Shown: positions 45,479-54,778, counted from the first letter of the stretch. The stretch: 64,000 nt of DNA from Pseudoalteromonas luteoviolacea (GCF_021654285.1 NZ_JAKFZS010000026.1:1-64000), one strand, 5' to 3'. Notes: a model not told the origin generated them from the letters alone. A program made the numbers and translations.

Positions 45479-45561
45479 AACGATGCTTACCTTGCCAAAA
45501 GCAAAGGTACGCATCGTTCATCAAAGGTACGCATCGTTCATCAAAGGTACGCATCGTTCAT
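45479..45561 (+). terminator. Terminator hairpin with a triplicated 3' arm
   Basis: The left arm AACGATGCTTACCTTGC (45479-45495) pairs with GCAAAGGTACGCATCGTT (45501-45518) around CAAAA. The right arm is then repeated: CAAAGGTACGCATCGTTCAT occurs three times in tandem (45502, 45522, 45542; 20-bp period). It lies just after the peptide gene and before the convergent membrane gene. Confidence 0.75.
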
Positions 45562-45568
45562 ATAGTGC

Positions 45569-45919
45569 TCAGGCTTCAGCTTTACTTTTTTGCTTGATAT
45601 ACCGGATACTTCTAAAAAAGTATAAAGAGGCAAGAATAGTCAGTATGTAATAAGGTACATCAACAGCATAAATAAGATAGCGCTGCGCCCCATCCCCTAA
45701 TAATATTAGCAAGATTACTTCAAATAATAGCGGTAGAAAAATTGAAAAAGATAAAAACTTACAACCATTTCCTATCGCGATAAAAATATCTGCGCTTTCA
45801 CCTTGCGCAAAAGATTTTAGCTTTACATATAAGCACCACAAAATACCTGACAAGGTTACTCCTAGCAAAGTATCTAAAGCTGAGAATAGTAAAATATCCA
45901 TGAGTACAGATCCCATCAT
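45569..45919 (-). CDS. Small multi-pass membrane protein
   Basis: Encodes up to 116 residues with three or four transmembrane helices (LFSALDTLLGVTLSGILWCL, FLSFSIFLPLLFEVILLILL, LIYAVDVPYYILTILASLYF). The start could be ATG at 45919 or an inner ATG at 45901. It is convergent with the Cys-rich peptide gene. Immunity proteins for small bacteriocins are often like this, but nothing here shows that role. Confidence 0.6.
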   Translation of the reverse strand: MMGSVLMDILLFSALDTLLGVTLSGILWCLYVKLKSFAQGESADIFIAIGNGCKFLSFSIFLPLLFEVILLILLGDGAQRYLIYAVDVPYYILTILASLYFFRSIRYIKQKSKAEA

Positions 45920-46121
45920 AATTTTCCACTGCTTCTAATAAAAACTGACGACAATACAGCTATATAAACAAATTATTCTAACACCATAGAACATTTCGAA
46001 CGAGAAAAGCCAAAAATAAAAATCAATCCTTTTTACCTAGCTACTCGTCGAATTTAATTCAAAACACCTATTTCTCGTGTTAGATATGCTAAGTGCTAGC
46101 AACAAAAATATGAGAAAGGAT

Positions 46122-47420
46122 ATGAAGAAAATAACAAATAAAATAGGGCTATCAATTTTGTTGATGAGTTTGAGCTATAACACATTGGCTTCATCAGATC
46201 ACATCAACCTGCTCAAGCAAGTTGAGTCCAAAGTCATTAATTGGCGGCGAGATATCCACCAAAACCCCGAACTAGGCAACCGTGAAGTGCGCACTGCTGC
46301 GCTCGTCGCAAAGCATTTAAAATCTTTAGGGATGCAAGTCGAAACAGACATTGCTTACACTGGCGTCGTCGGTTTTCTAAAAGGCGCAAAGCCAGGGCCA
46401 ACAGTCATGCTACGTGCAGATATGGATGCGCTCCCTGTGACAGAAAAAACTGATTTGTCCTTTAAATCAACAAAAATGACAAATTATCAAGGCGTTGATG
46501 TCGGTATTATGCATGCTTGCGGCCACGATACACATGTCGCAATGTTAATGGGTGCAGCTGAAGTACTCAGCGGTATGCAAAGCGAGCTTGCAGGTAACGT
46601 CATGTTCGTCTTTCAACCAGCAGAAGAAGGTGCGCCAGAAGGAGAAGAAGGTGGAGCGGAGCTGATGTTAAAGCAAGGTATATTTGACAGATATCAGCCC
46701 GATGTGGCTTTTGGTTTACATATCACATCCAAGCTCAATGTTGGCCAAATCGGCTATCGGAGTGGCCCAACGATGGCCAGTGCCGATAGATTTGAAATTA
46801 CAGTGACAGGAGAACAAACGCACGGCTCTACACCTTGGGCTGGCGCAGATCCCATTGCGGCCGCCGCTCAAATTGTGTCTGGAGTCAATCATATTGTGAG
46901 TCGACAAATTGATATTACCAAAGAGCCTGCAATCGTATCTTTTGGCAAAATCTCAGGTGGTGTACGAAACAATATCATCCCGGAAGAAGTTAATATGATA
47001 GGGACAATTCGCAATTTTGATATGGAAAATAGACAGCAGATCTTTGATAAAATAACCCATACCGCAGAGCACACGGCAAAAGCCTCTGGCAATAAGGCCA
47101 AAGTCGTGATTAAAGAAGGTTACCCTGTCACTGTGAATGATCCACTGCTGACCGAGAAAATGCTACCATCGCTTGCAAAAGTAGTCGGCGCATCAGGGCT
47201 CATCAATATGCCGAAAGTGACTGGCGCCGAAGACTTCTCGTTTTACGCCATGGAGGTACCTGGTTTATTCGTATTTTTGGGAGGAACCCCGAAAGGCACC
47301 CATCCTAAAGATGCGCCAAGTAACCACTCGCCTTACTTTTTTGCCGATGAATCAGCGTTTAAATTAGGTACGCGCGCACTCACTGAGTTCACCCTCGATT
47401 ACTTATCGCAATCAAATTAA
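46122..47420 (+). CDS. Secreted M20-family amidohydrolase
   Basis: Encodes about 432 residues: a signal peptide (ending SYNTLAS) and an M20D domain with MLRADMDALPV, metal-binding HACGHDTHVAM, FQPAEEGAPEGEEGG and the C-terminal SNHSPYFFADE. The family removes acyl groups from N-acyl amino acids (hippurate-type) or cleaves small peptides, using metal ions. ATG at 46122 has AAAGGA 5 bases upstream, so it is preferred over the frame's first ATG at 46077. Confidence 0.88.
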   Translation: MKKITNKIGLSILLMSLSYNTLASSDHINLLKQVESKVINWRRDIHQNPELGNREVRTAALVAKHLKSLGMQVETDIAYTGVVGFLKGAKPGPTVMLRADMDALPVTEKTDLSFKSTKMTNYQGVDVGIMHACGHDTHVAMLMGAAEVLSGMQSELAGNVMFVFQPAEEGAPEGEEGGAELMLKQGIFDRYQPDVAFGLHITSKLNVGQIGYRSGPTMASADRFEITVTGEQTHGSTPWAGADPIAAAAQIVSGVNHIVSRQIDITKEPAIVSFGKISGGVRNNIIPEEVNMIGTIRNFDMENRQQIFDKITHTAEHTAKASGNKAKVVIKEGYPVTVNDPLLTEKMLPSLAKVVGASGLINMPKVTGAEDFSFYAMEVPGLFVFLGGTPKGTHPKDAPSNHSPYFFADESAFKLGTRALTEFTLDYLSQSN

Positions 47421-47505
47421 CCACTTGATATAAAGCGCCGAGTGAGTGCAATAAGGATTTAACTGCACTCACCGTTTTGAACTGCTTTGCTCAGCACAAA
47501 TTCAA

Positions 47506-48291
47506 TTAACTGTGTTTGTTGTTTTGTAACAACGCATCCAGCTTGGCCTCAAGACGTTGAATGTCCTCTTTTGTTGCAGATGCGCCCTCTTCTTTTTCTT
47601 CTTGCTCATGCATAACTTGCATTGCGTCGACAATAATACCAATGAAAAGATTTAGCACCGCAAAACTCGTAAAAACAATAAAGGGAATAAAGAACAACCA
47701 AGAATAAGGGAATAGCTCCATTGTGGGCCTTACAATCCCCATTGACCAGCTCTCTAGCGTCATGACCTGAAACAACGTGTACGAAGACGCGCCAATACTC
47801 CCAAACCACTCTTGCATATTCGGATCAGGATGCTGACCAAATAGCTTAGTGGTCAATACCGCAGAAACATAAAACACAACCCCTAACACGCCTACAACCG
47901 AAGCCATCCCAGGTAACGAATGGCCCAAAGCTCCGATAACTTTTCGCATCTGTGGCACAACAGAGAACAGGCGTAATACTCTGAGAATTCTGAACGCTCG
48001 TAGCACTGACAACGCGCCACCAGCAGGTACCCAAGAAATTGCAACAATGATTAAATCAAAGCAATTCCAGCCAGATTTGAAAAACTTCAATCGATAAGCA
48101 ATTAGCTTTAACACTAACTCAAAAGTGAAAATAAGTAAGATGACAGTGTCAATTTTGTGCAATAGGTCAGCATTGCTTTTGCCAAAAGTGGTGGTTTCTA
48201 AGCCTAAGGTAACAGCATTAAACAAAATGACTGCTATCAAAAAGTTTTGGAAAAGCTTTGCTTCAACTAAAGCGGTTATTTTAGACATCAT
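47506..48291 (-). CDS. Bacterial voltage-gated sodium channel (NaChBac-like)
   Basis: Encodes 261 residues with six transmembrane segments. The voltage sensor S4 carries Arg98, Arg101, Arg104 and Arg107 at three-residue spacing (LRAFRILRVLRLF). The pore filter reads TLESWS (178-183), very close to NaChBac's TLESWAS, indicating sodium selectivity. The C-terminal tail (VMHEQEEKEEGASATKEDIQ and LEAKLDALLQN) fits the neck and coiled coil that tetramerise these channels. Known homologues influence motility and pH responses in alkaliphiles and marine bacteria. Confidence 0.93.
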   Translation of the reverse strand: MMSKITALVEAKLFQNFLIAVILFNAVTLGLETTTFGKSNADLLHKIDTVILLIFTFELVLKLIAYRLKFFKSGWNCFDLIIVAISWVPAGGALSVLRAFRILRVLRLFSVVPQMRKVIGALGHSLPGMASVVGVLGVVFYVSAVLTTKLFGQHPDPNMQEWFGSIGASSYTLFQVMTLESWSMGIVRPTMELFPYSWLFFIPFIVFTSFAVLNLFIGIIVDAMQVMHEQEEKEEGASATKEDIQRLEAKLDALLQNNKHS

Positions 48292-48757
48292 ATTTTTAAG
48301 CTCGACATAACTAAAGGTTCAATAAAAACAAAGCTGATGATTTTATTTAATTTAGGCTTTGTCAACAATAAAGTCTTGAAAAAAACAGCCTGAGATTTAA
48401 CCGCATTAAATATTTAATTTTATAGAATCCAGGCATTTACACAATATAAATAAACCGGTAACTTAGGGCCTCCTTATGATACATTACATTAAAACAAAAA
48501 CACTCAAGTGATAGTAGCGTTAAGCTTTTATGACGTTAATATCTAATGATGTGAGCATGGTAAAGGTATCATTGGGGGCCTATACAGCCAGAAATGACTG
48601 AATCGTATTGGTAATGCTATAAGAACTGTTAAATATAAAAATTCTCAGAAAGAAATACCAATTAAATGGGCACTATATTTTTAAAAAACATTTAAAATTA
48701 ATAAAAACCAAGCAGCAACTAAGTTATAGTTGCAATTATAATTTAAAAGGATTGAAT
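48292..48757. other. Intergenic region with leader hairpin before a GG-leader peptide gene
   Basis: No gene is supported. A perfect inverted repeat GCAACTA/TAGTTGC (48715-48721 and 48727-48733) lies 12 bases before the ribosome-binding site of the peptide gene and could be an operator or leader hairpin. Confidence 0.4.
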
Positions 48758-48964
48758 ATGAAACTTAGCCTAAATAAAAAAAGCTTTAAATCCCTAAGCC
48801 AAGATAATAAGCAGCTTCCAGTTAACGCAACCCCTGAAGTTGGTGGTGGACGCCTTACTGATAATTGCACCAATCACTGTGGCTCTGTCAAAGCACAAAC
48901 ATGTGATACATTGCTATATACAAATAAACAGCAAACAGCCTGCTGTTGGACTGCTATGTGTTAA
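48758..48964 (+). CDS. Double-glycine-leader Cys-rich peptide (putative RiPP/bacteriocin precursor)
   Basis: Encodes 68 residues: leader MKLSLNKKSFKSLSQDNK ending TPEVGGG, then a 37-residue tail with six Cys (including a CC pair and a C-terminal Cys) and many Thr, consistent with disulfide or thioether cross-linking. ATG at 48758 has AAAAGG 7 bases upstream; an in-frame TTG two codons earlier is ignored. It is the third and most Cys-rich member of the family with the genes at 385 and 45286. No modification enzyme, C39 peptidase or exporter is within the window. Confidence 0.78.
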   Translation: MKLSLNKKSFKSLSQDNKQLPVNATPEVGGGRLTDNCTNHCGSVKAQTCDTLLYTNKQQTACCWTAMC

Positions 48965-48996
48965 TGTGATTTTATTTAACTAAAATAAATCACGGT

Positions 48997-49036
48997 GTGA
49001 TGGTTAACTTCAAAAACCATCACTTTCTTATTTTAA
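48997..49036 (+). terminator. Terminator of the Cys-rich peptide gene
   Basis: A perfect 9-bp stem (GTGATGGTT/AACCATCAC) with a 9-base loop, followed by TTTCTTATTTT, 32 bases after the stop codon. Confidence 0.85.
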
Positions 49037-49048
49037 TAAAAATAAAAT

Positions 49049-49210
49049 TTAATCACCAAATACTACTAATTTTATAATTACACCTCTAAAAAATAGCACG
49101 ACTACTGCGCCAGATATCACCACTTGTGCAATACAGCTTTTTATAACCTGGCTCCTAGTCCAATTTGCTTCAATTTTAGTTAAAGTAGCTTCTACAAAGG
49201 GTGAAAACGC
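49049..49210 (-). pseudogene. Possible 3' remnant of a membrane protein gene
   Basis: The minus strand is open for 53 codons from just after a TGA at 49211 to TAA at 49049, without an ATG. It encodes a charged stretch (EATLTKIEANWTRSQV) followed by a hydrophobic helix (AQVVISGAVVVLFF). It might be the tail of a lost gene; evidence is only the open frame and the membrane-like composition. Confidence 0.25.
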
Positions 49211-49672
49211 TCAGCTCTCAGTACGAAAGCTAATATTAACTCAGCAAACGCTTGATACCAAAGGCGTGAATATACTGAGTTGTTCAAACTGGTTTCCTAT
49301 TTTGTGAGTACTTCTTGTGATCCCCTTTTCGCTGCACGCAGTTTTAAATTTACCTATAGATAGAAACAATGAAAGCACTTGTCAAAACCCTAAAGTAACG
49401 AGCAGAAATATTTTGCTCATATTTTTGACTGCTAACTTTACCTAACGACACACTCTCGATAGCAACCAATAAGGCTATAAGCTCATTTGTTAAAACATTG
49501 ATGTATGTAGGCTTGAAATAAGTAAACAAAACGGTGAGGCTAAATAATGTTCTTATATGAAGATTAAGTTCCTAAATATACACAGCCAAGGAACTTGCAG
49601 GTTTAGCGCACCAAGTTTTCTGAAAGTAAACCGTGCTACCTAGGCCGTGTAACCTACTTATTTAGGTTGACT
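49211..49672. other. Intergenic region without recognisable features
   Basis: About 460 bases with stop codons in all frames and no clear hairpin or repeat. It may be decayed coding DNA. Confidence 0.35.
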
Positions 49673-49921
49673 CTAATTAAAGTGTCTTTGGATCTTTAAT
49701 AAATAATAGCCCCAAGCGCCTACATATGTTGATGGGCAGCTCACATGTCCAGAGTAATACTTAGTGAATGAGTCTGAATTTGGTGGTCTGATATGATCTG
49801 GGGCGCCGGTCTCAAATTCATATTTACACAGTGTATATGGAGAACCTGATGCCTGAGCCATTGGTACCAGTGCACTTGCAGAGAGTAAGATAACTGCCAT
49901 ACCCATAAGAGATAACTTCAT
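49673..49921 (-). CDS. Short secreted peptide
   Basis: Encodes 82 residues: a true Sec signal peptide (MKLSLMGMAVILLSASALVP, likely cleaved after AQA) and a mature part of about 55 residues with two Cys and several Tyr, Ser and Gly. The ribosome-binding site AAAAGGAA is the same as that of the GG-leader peptides, and the first residues MKLSL match, but there is no Gly-Gly site. Function unknown. ATG at 49921 is chosen over an upstream frame start at 50008. Confidence 0.6.
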   Translation of the reverse strand: MKLSLMGMAVILLSASALVPMAQASGSPYTLCKYEFETGAPDHIRPPNSDSFTKYYSGHVSCPSTYVGAWGYYLLKIQRHFN

Positions 49922-50287
49922 ATTTAATTTCCTTTTGTTTGTATTAAAAATATAAACTAACCGCCAACTGTTCAAAATTACAACAAATATGAATTGATTT
50001 ATTTTCACTTACTAATAACAAATTGAAATCTCAAGTATTTAGGTTAAAAAATACTCATAGATAACTTATTTTAAAACCCACTGACAACTAAAACTAAAAC
50101 GGTATTCATGAACAAGCTTTGAATTATATTTATGAAAAGGCAAAACTAAACTCGACAAAACAGTAAAGCCATTCAGCATACTATGGCTACGCAATTTGGT
50201 TCTCATATTATTGCGATACTATATTGAAAGCCGCATCAATTCATGTCATAACTAAACCCGTTGTCACAATCGTTAAGGATATTATTT

Positions 50288-51439
50288 ATGACTAAGCACA
50301 TAACTTTTTTACTTTTTATGGCGCTGATAAGTGGCTGCTCTAGTACAAAAGATACACCTCCTGAAACAATCCCTTTGGTATCTGCGCTGTTTAGTGACGA
50401 CACATTCGAGCAAGTACTTACGATAAATGAGCAAGAAATATTTACACTTCCCGTCCAAGAACAAGAAAAATTCTTAGATTATTTCAATAACGAACTCATT
50501 AAGGGGGTTAGAGAAGATAAGATCATTTTTAATTATCTAAAGCAGCGTATCGACCTATTTACTTACGACGGTGCCACCCTCACGGCAACTGAGTCATTAG
50601 AAAGAAATGAAGGTAATTGCATTTCATTAGCCATACTCACTCAAGCATATGCAAAGCTTGCACAAGTGGATACGACATTTATAGAAGTAGGCACCGTCCC
50701 TGTATTTAAAAAAAATAACAATACCATCCTCATTTCAAATCATTTTCGTACCAAACTACTCGCGCCAAAATCGACTTCTGACCCAAACACAATTGAAGTC
50801 ATTAGAGCTGGTACAGTCGTTGATTACTTCCCTGCCCAAGACAGTTTTTTTATCGATAATGCAAACTACAATGATCTTGTTACAAAATTTTATGCAAATA
50901 GAGCCGTTGACGCATTATTAGAGGACAACTTCAATCAAAGCTTTAATATGCTCAAGCAAGCATTGAGTTACAAACCTTATGACCCTGAGCTGATAAATAT
51001 TTCAGCAGTACTACACCGTCGCAGTGGGCAAGAAAGTCATGCTATGAAGATTTATGAATACGCAAAGAACTACAATCTAACTAGTCAAAACTTACTTGCG
51101 AATTATCTTTTTATTGCCAAAAATCAGAATAATACTGAGCTTGTTAAGCAGTTGGAGAATTTACTTGATGAAACAGCATTGACGCCATTTGATAAGATCC
51201 AAGTTGCTCAAAGATCAGCCCAAAAAGGACGATTTACAAGAGCAATCCAAGAGCTAAAAGAAGTCATCATTGAAACGCCCTACCTCCCTGAACCCTATTT
51301 TGAATTAGCCAGAATTTATCATTCAAAAGGGGACATAGAGAAGACCGATAAGCTCCTTGCTTTGGCAGTTGAACGCTCATCTGATCCCAAGAAGCGCTCT
51401 CTCTTTCAAGCAAAGCGCGATGCCATACCTAAACGATAG
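50288..51439 (+). CDS. TPR lipoprotein with transglutaminase-like domain
   Basis: Encodes about 383 residues: a lipobox ISGC (Cys16), an N-terminal transglutaminase-like part with Cys in NEGNCISLAILTQAYAKL and a later His in ISNHF, and a C-terminal half of TPR repeats (AVDALLEDNFNQSFNMLKQA, LINISAVLHRRSGQESHAM, PYFELARIYHSKGDIEKTDK). Such outer-membrane lipoproteins with a Cys/His domain and TPRs usually take part in assembly of envelope complexes. AAGGA 8 bases upstream supports the start. Confidence 0.75.
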   Translation: MTKHITFLLFMALISGCSSTKDTPPETIPLVSALFSDDTFEQVLTINEQEIFTLPVQEQEKFLDYFNNELIKGVREDKIIFNYLKQRIDLFTYDGATLTATESLERNEGNCISLAILTQAYAKLAQVDTTFIEVGTVPVFKKNNNTILISNHFRTKLLAPKSTSDPNTIEVIRAGTVVDYFPAQDSFFIDNANYNDLVTKFYANRAVDALLEDNFNQSFNMLKQALSYKPYDPELINISAVLHRRSGQESHAMKIYEYAKNYNLTSQNLLANYLFIAKNQNNTELVKQLENLLDETALTPFDKIQVAQRSAQKGRFTRAIQELKEVIIETPYLPEPYFELARIYHSKGDIEKTDKLLALAVERSSDPKKRSLFQAKRDAIPKR

Positions 51440-51457
51440 GTATATGTAGCGTTAAGA

Positions 51458-51682
51458 TTACTCGTTGTAGTGGTCAACACTTTTTATCAACTCATCAAAG
51501 GCTTTTTTTGTAATTAGGATTAAGCTTAAGAACGTATAGAAGGCAGTTTTATCACCTATTCTTCTATGCCCTTTTCCCTGCTTCTTAGCTCGTTCACAAC
51601 TGCTTTTGAAACACTCCATACCTCCAAGTAATTCACACCCGTAAAACCCGTATTGCTCATATATGATTTCTAAAAAATGTAA
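51458..51682 (-). pseudogene. Open-frame remnant of unknown gene
   Basis: The minus strand is open for 75 codons up to TAA at 51458, including FLEIIYEQYGFYGCELLGGM and KTAFYTFLSLILITKKAF. The only ATG (51619) has its GGAGG site one base away, which is too close. Amino acid composition looks protein-like, so this may be a truncated gene or a gene with an unusual start. No family recognised. Confidence 0.35.
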
Positions 51683-51856
51683 TCACTAGAGTAATTTTCT
51701 ATATAACTAGGATCGAAGTGTTTATATATCTCTGAATTCTGCGGATAATTCAACTGTAGTCTTAATATGAAGCGATTTCTGGGTTACTTATAATCCGCTT
51801 ACAGTTTGAAGTGCGAGGGTACCAAGCTAGGTTTTGGATGTCACTAATATTAAACA

Positions 51857-51882
51857 AAAGGGCATGCTATAGCATGCCCTTT
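51857..51882 (-). terminator. Perfect palindromic terminator of the TonB receptor gene
   Basis: The 26 bases from 51857 to 51882 are a perfect palindrome (AAAGGGCATGCTA/TAGCATGCCCTTT), 19 bases after the receptor's stop. Stem GC content and position fit a terminator, although the T-run is short. Confidence 0.75.
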
Positions 51883-51900
51883 GACGTGATTAAAAACTAA

Positions 51901-54768
51901 TTAAAACTTATAAGAGAGTTGAACATAGCCAAAACGACCTATATTGTCATAAGTCCCGCCTTCAAGCGTAGTGCCTGATGTATATCTGATCATCTCTTTA
52001 TTGAAGATATTATCGACACCTATTTTAACTGCCATTCCGTTGTCAAAATTATAACCACCAGAAATGTCTGTTACGATATAAGTCGGCCATTCCATATGGT
52101 TAGAAGGGTTAGGGTTTTTCTCTAATTCATCAGCACGGTAACGGTTTGTTTTTTTGGTGTAACGTGTTTTCCAACTAGCAAAAAAGTCATCATAACTATA
52201 GCCAATATCTAATGCCCCCGCCCAAGATGGTTCTGTATCTACACCAGCATACTCTTGAAATTCAGCCACATCTTCTTGGAACGGGTAGTCCTTTCGTTCA
52301 ATCAAGCGCGTTGCCATTAAGCGAGTTTTAAAGTTGCCCAAACTTGTCTTGAAATCATAGTTTACTTCAAAATCAACACCAGCTGATTCTTGCATAGCAA
52401 TATTCAAGGCTTTATTTTTAATAAGCGTCAATCTGCCATCATTCGCACGTGTAAGTAAAGCACAGTACTGGTTGTCAATGCTACTGGCATCAACACAACG
52501 GGTCACTATTTTCTTAGAATTAATAAAGTCTATCGCATCCTCTAATTCTATGTTCCAATAATCAACAGTAAATGTTAGACCATCCACAAAACTGGGTGTA
52601 AACACAGCACCGACGGTATAACTTGTGGACTCTTCAGGAACAAGCTCGTCATTACCAGACTGTTGTCCTCTGATCCTAGCTGAATCATATGAGTCATCAA
52701 ACCCAACAGGCACGCCTAATGCAGTACAATTCGCTTGTCTTAAATCTCGAGCCGCACCTGAAACCTGATTTAAGTTTTTAACTCTACATGGGTCGTCAAT
52801 AGGGTAAAACGTTTCACTAACAGCCCCGAATAATTCACCAATGTTTGGCGCTCGAATCGCTTCAGATAGCGTAGAACGTAACCTTAGATCATCATATACC
52901 TGCCAATCTAAACCGACTTTCCAGCTCGTCACGTCACCCACTGTACTATAGTCAGCATATCGACTTGCAACCTCTAAAGTCAGTGTATCAATCAGTGGTA
53001 TATCGCCTAACAGAGGAATAGAAGCCTCAACAAACACTTCTGATACATCATACTCACCTTCATCTTCACCGAGAACATTAAAGAAGGTATCACCAGATTT
53101 AGCATTATCATCTTCTCTTTGACGACTCTTCTCTTCTCTATATTCAATACCAAAAGCAACCCCTACAGGACCTGCTGGCAGCTCATAAAAACCAGCATTA
53201 GCAAGACTTGCACCCGCATTTAACTGCTCTAATTTAGTTGTACCTACAGATACCGTATTGACGTAATCAATAGACTCTTGGCTTGGACGGTTATAACCCA
53301 TTATATCCATTGGTACACAGCCGTTTGCACGCGCCTGCGCATCTCGGCATACCACATTACCTGAATCGTCAAATACTGCATCTATTGCAGCCTGAAAGTT
53401 TGGTCTGACTAAGTTATTATAATTCGCGCGTTCAATTTCAGTCACACCCGAATTGATGAATACTTCATAGTCCCAATCCTCTGCGACAACCCCCTCTAGC
53501 CCAAAGACAAAACGTGTTGTTTCACGTGTACTAATTTCGAAACGGCGACCAATATCACCATTAAAACGGTTAATACTAATAGCCGTCAAAGGATTACCTT
53601 CATCATCGAACGTTGAATCCATGATCTGTGCGGTTTGCGGATGTAAATAGGCGTTGTCCCGAGAGAGTGTGATCCCTGAACGTGTATGGTAGCTTGGCTG
53701 CCCCCACTTTTCAGATTCAATCTTTGCAAACTTACCTTCAAAATAGAAAGAGGTCTCATCATTGATATCATAGTTGCTTTTAAAGTTGATTATATGCCTA
53801 TCAAAAGTCGGCTGGACCTCTGTATATTTACGCAAGTTGAAATACTCGCAATCGACACACCCAAACCCATCCAACTTATTATAATCCAGCTGCACAGGAC
53901 GTGGAGTTCCATCCTCATTGAATGTGTAATAAATACCACCCGCATTAAATACCCCAGATTCTGTTAAATTAAAAATCCCAGCGTTGTCATACATTTTTTC
54001 ATCTGGATTATCTAAATCATCAGGCCTATTCGGGTCTCGTTCAAAGTTAGTCAGCTCGCGAACTGCATAATTTGTAAACTCATTATCAAGAGCATTCAAC
54101 CTTGATTGAGTTGCAAATTCATAAGAGATGCCAAAATTACCTTTTCCATCAAGAAAGTCTTGGCCAAAAGAAATATTAAATTTTTGATTGTCATAATCAG
54201 AATTCGCAGCCTCACCGTGTGTTGCAGAAACAGAGAATCCTTCAATCCTATCTTTAAGGATAAAGTTAACTACCCCCGTTACAGCATCAGCACCATAAAT
54301 TGCAGATGCACCACCAGTAATGACCTCGACCCGATCAACCCATTCAGTTGGGATAGTATTAGTATCAACCATGGATGAACCACCACTACTTGAAACATGC
54401 CGCTTGCCATTTACAAGTACTAAAGTTCTATCAACGCCCATACCTCTCAAATCTAGTACATTGAGGCCTGAGGTTCCGATAAAGCGACCTGAGTTTTGCA
54501 TACCAAATGTAGGTTTTAAACTTGGTAGTTTATTTAACGCTTCACCAATATTTAGAGCACCAGTATTAACTAAATCTTGTCCAGAAAGGACTGACACAGG
54601 GTTTTGTGCAATCACTCCTTCACGCATAATACGTGAGCCCGTAACTTCAATTTTTTCTATTGCTTCTTCATTTGCGTATGCAGTATGAGCAGGCACAGTA
54701 CTAAGTGCACCTATACACATCAGTTTAACTGACATACTTATTGGGTTTAACTTACTATTCTTCCCCAT
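51901..54768 (-). CDS. TonB-dependent outer membrane receptor
   Basis: Encodes 955 residues: a signal peptide (ending HTAYA), a TonB-box-like segment (EKIEVTGSRI), a plug domain (SLKPTFGMQNSGRFIGTSGL, LVLVNGKRHV, YGADAVTGVVNFILK) and a 22-strand-type barrel ending GYVQLSYKF. It resembles the OmpA-less TonB receptors of Alteromonadales that import sugars, peptides or siderophores; the N-terminus has no extra signalling domain. The A/C-rich upstream region (54780-55100) would give a U/G-rich leader RNA. Substrate unknown. Confidence 0.9.
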   Translation of the reverse strand: MGKNSKLNPISMSVKLMCIGALSTVPAHTAYANEEAIEKIEVTGSRIMREGVIAQNPVSVLSGQDLVNTGALNIGEALNKLPSLKPTFGMQNSGRFIGTSGLNVLDLRGMGVDRTLVLVNGKRHVSSSGGSSMVDTNTIPTEWVDRVEVITGGASAIYGADAVTGVVNFILKDRIEGFSVSATHGEAANSDYDNQKFNISFGQDFLDGKGNFGISYEFATQSRLNALDNEFTNYAVRELTNFERDPNRPDDLDNPDEKMYDNAGIFNLTESGVFNAGGIYYTFNEDGTPRPVQLDYNKLDGFGCVDCEYFNLRKYTEVQPTFDRHIINFKSNYDINDETSFYFEGKFAKIESEKWGQPSYHTRSGITLSRDNAYLHPQTAQIMDSTFDDEGNPLTAISINRFNGDIGRRFEISTRETTRFVFGLEGVVAEDWDYEVFINSGVTEIERANYNNLVRPNFQAAIDAVFDDSGNVVCRDAQARANGCVPMDIMGYNRPSQESIDYVNTVSVGTTKLEQLNAGASLANAGFYELPAGPVGVAFGIEYREEKSRQREDDNAKSGDTFFNVLGEDEGEYDVSEVFVEASIPLLGDIPLIDTLTLEVASRYADYSTVGDVTSWKVGLDWQVYDDLRLRSTLSEAIRAPNIGELFGAVSETFYPIDDPCRVKNLNQVSGAARDLRQANCTALGVPVGFDDSYDSARIRGQQSGNDELVPEESTSYTVGAVFTPSFVDGLTFTVDYWNIELEDAIDFINSKKIVTRCVDASSIDNQYCALLTRANDGRLTLIKNKALNIAMQESAGVDFEVNYDFKTSLGNFKTRLMATRLIERKDYPFQEDVAEFQEYAGVDTEPSWAGALDIGYSYDDFFASWKTRYTKKTNRYRADELEKNPNPSNHMEWPTYIVTDISGGYNFDNGMAVKIGVDNIFNKEMIRYTSGTTLEGGTYDNIGRFGYVQLSYKF

Positions 54769-54778
54769 AATTACTTCC

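Noticed and set aside
45502..45561. Possible CRISPR-like repeats
   Set aside because: Three contiguous 20-bp copies with no spacers; better explained as expansion of a terminator arm.
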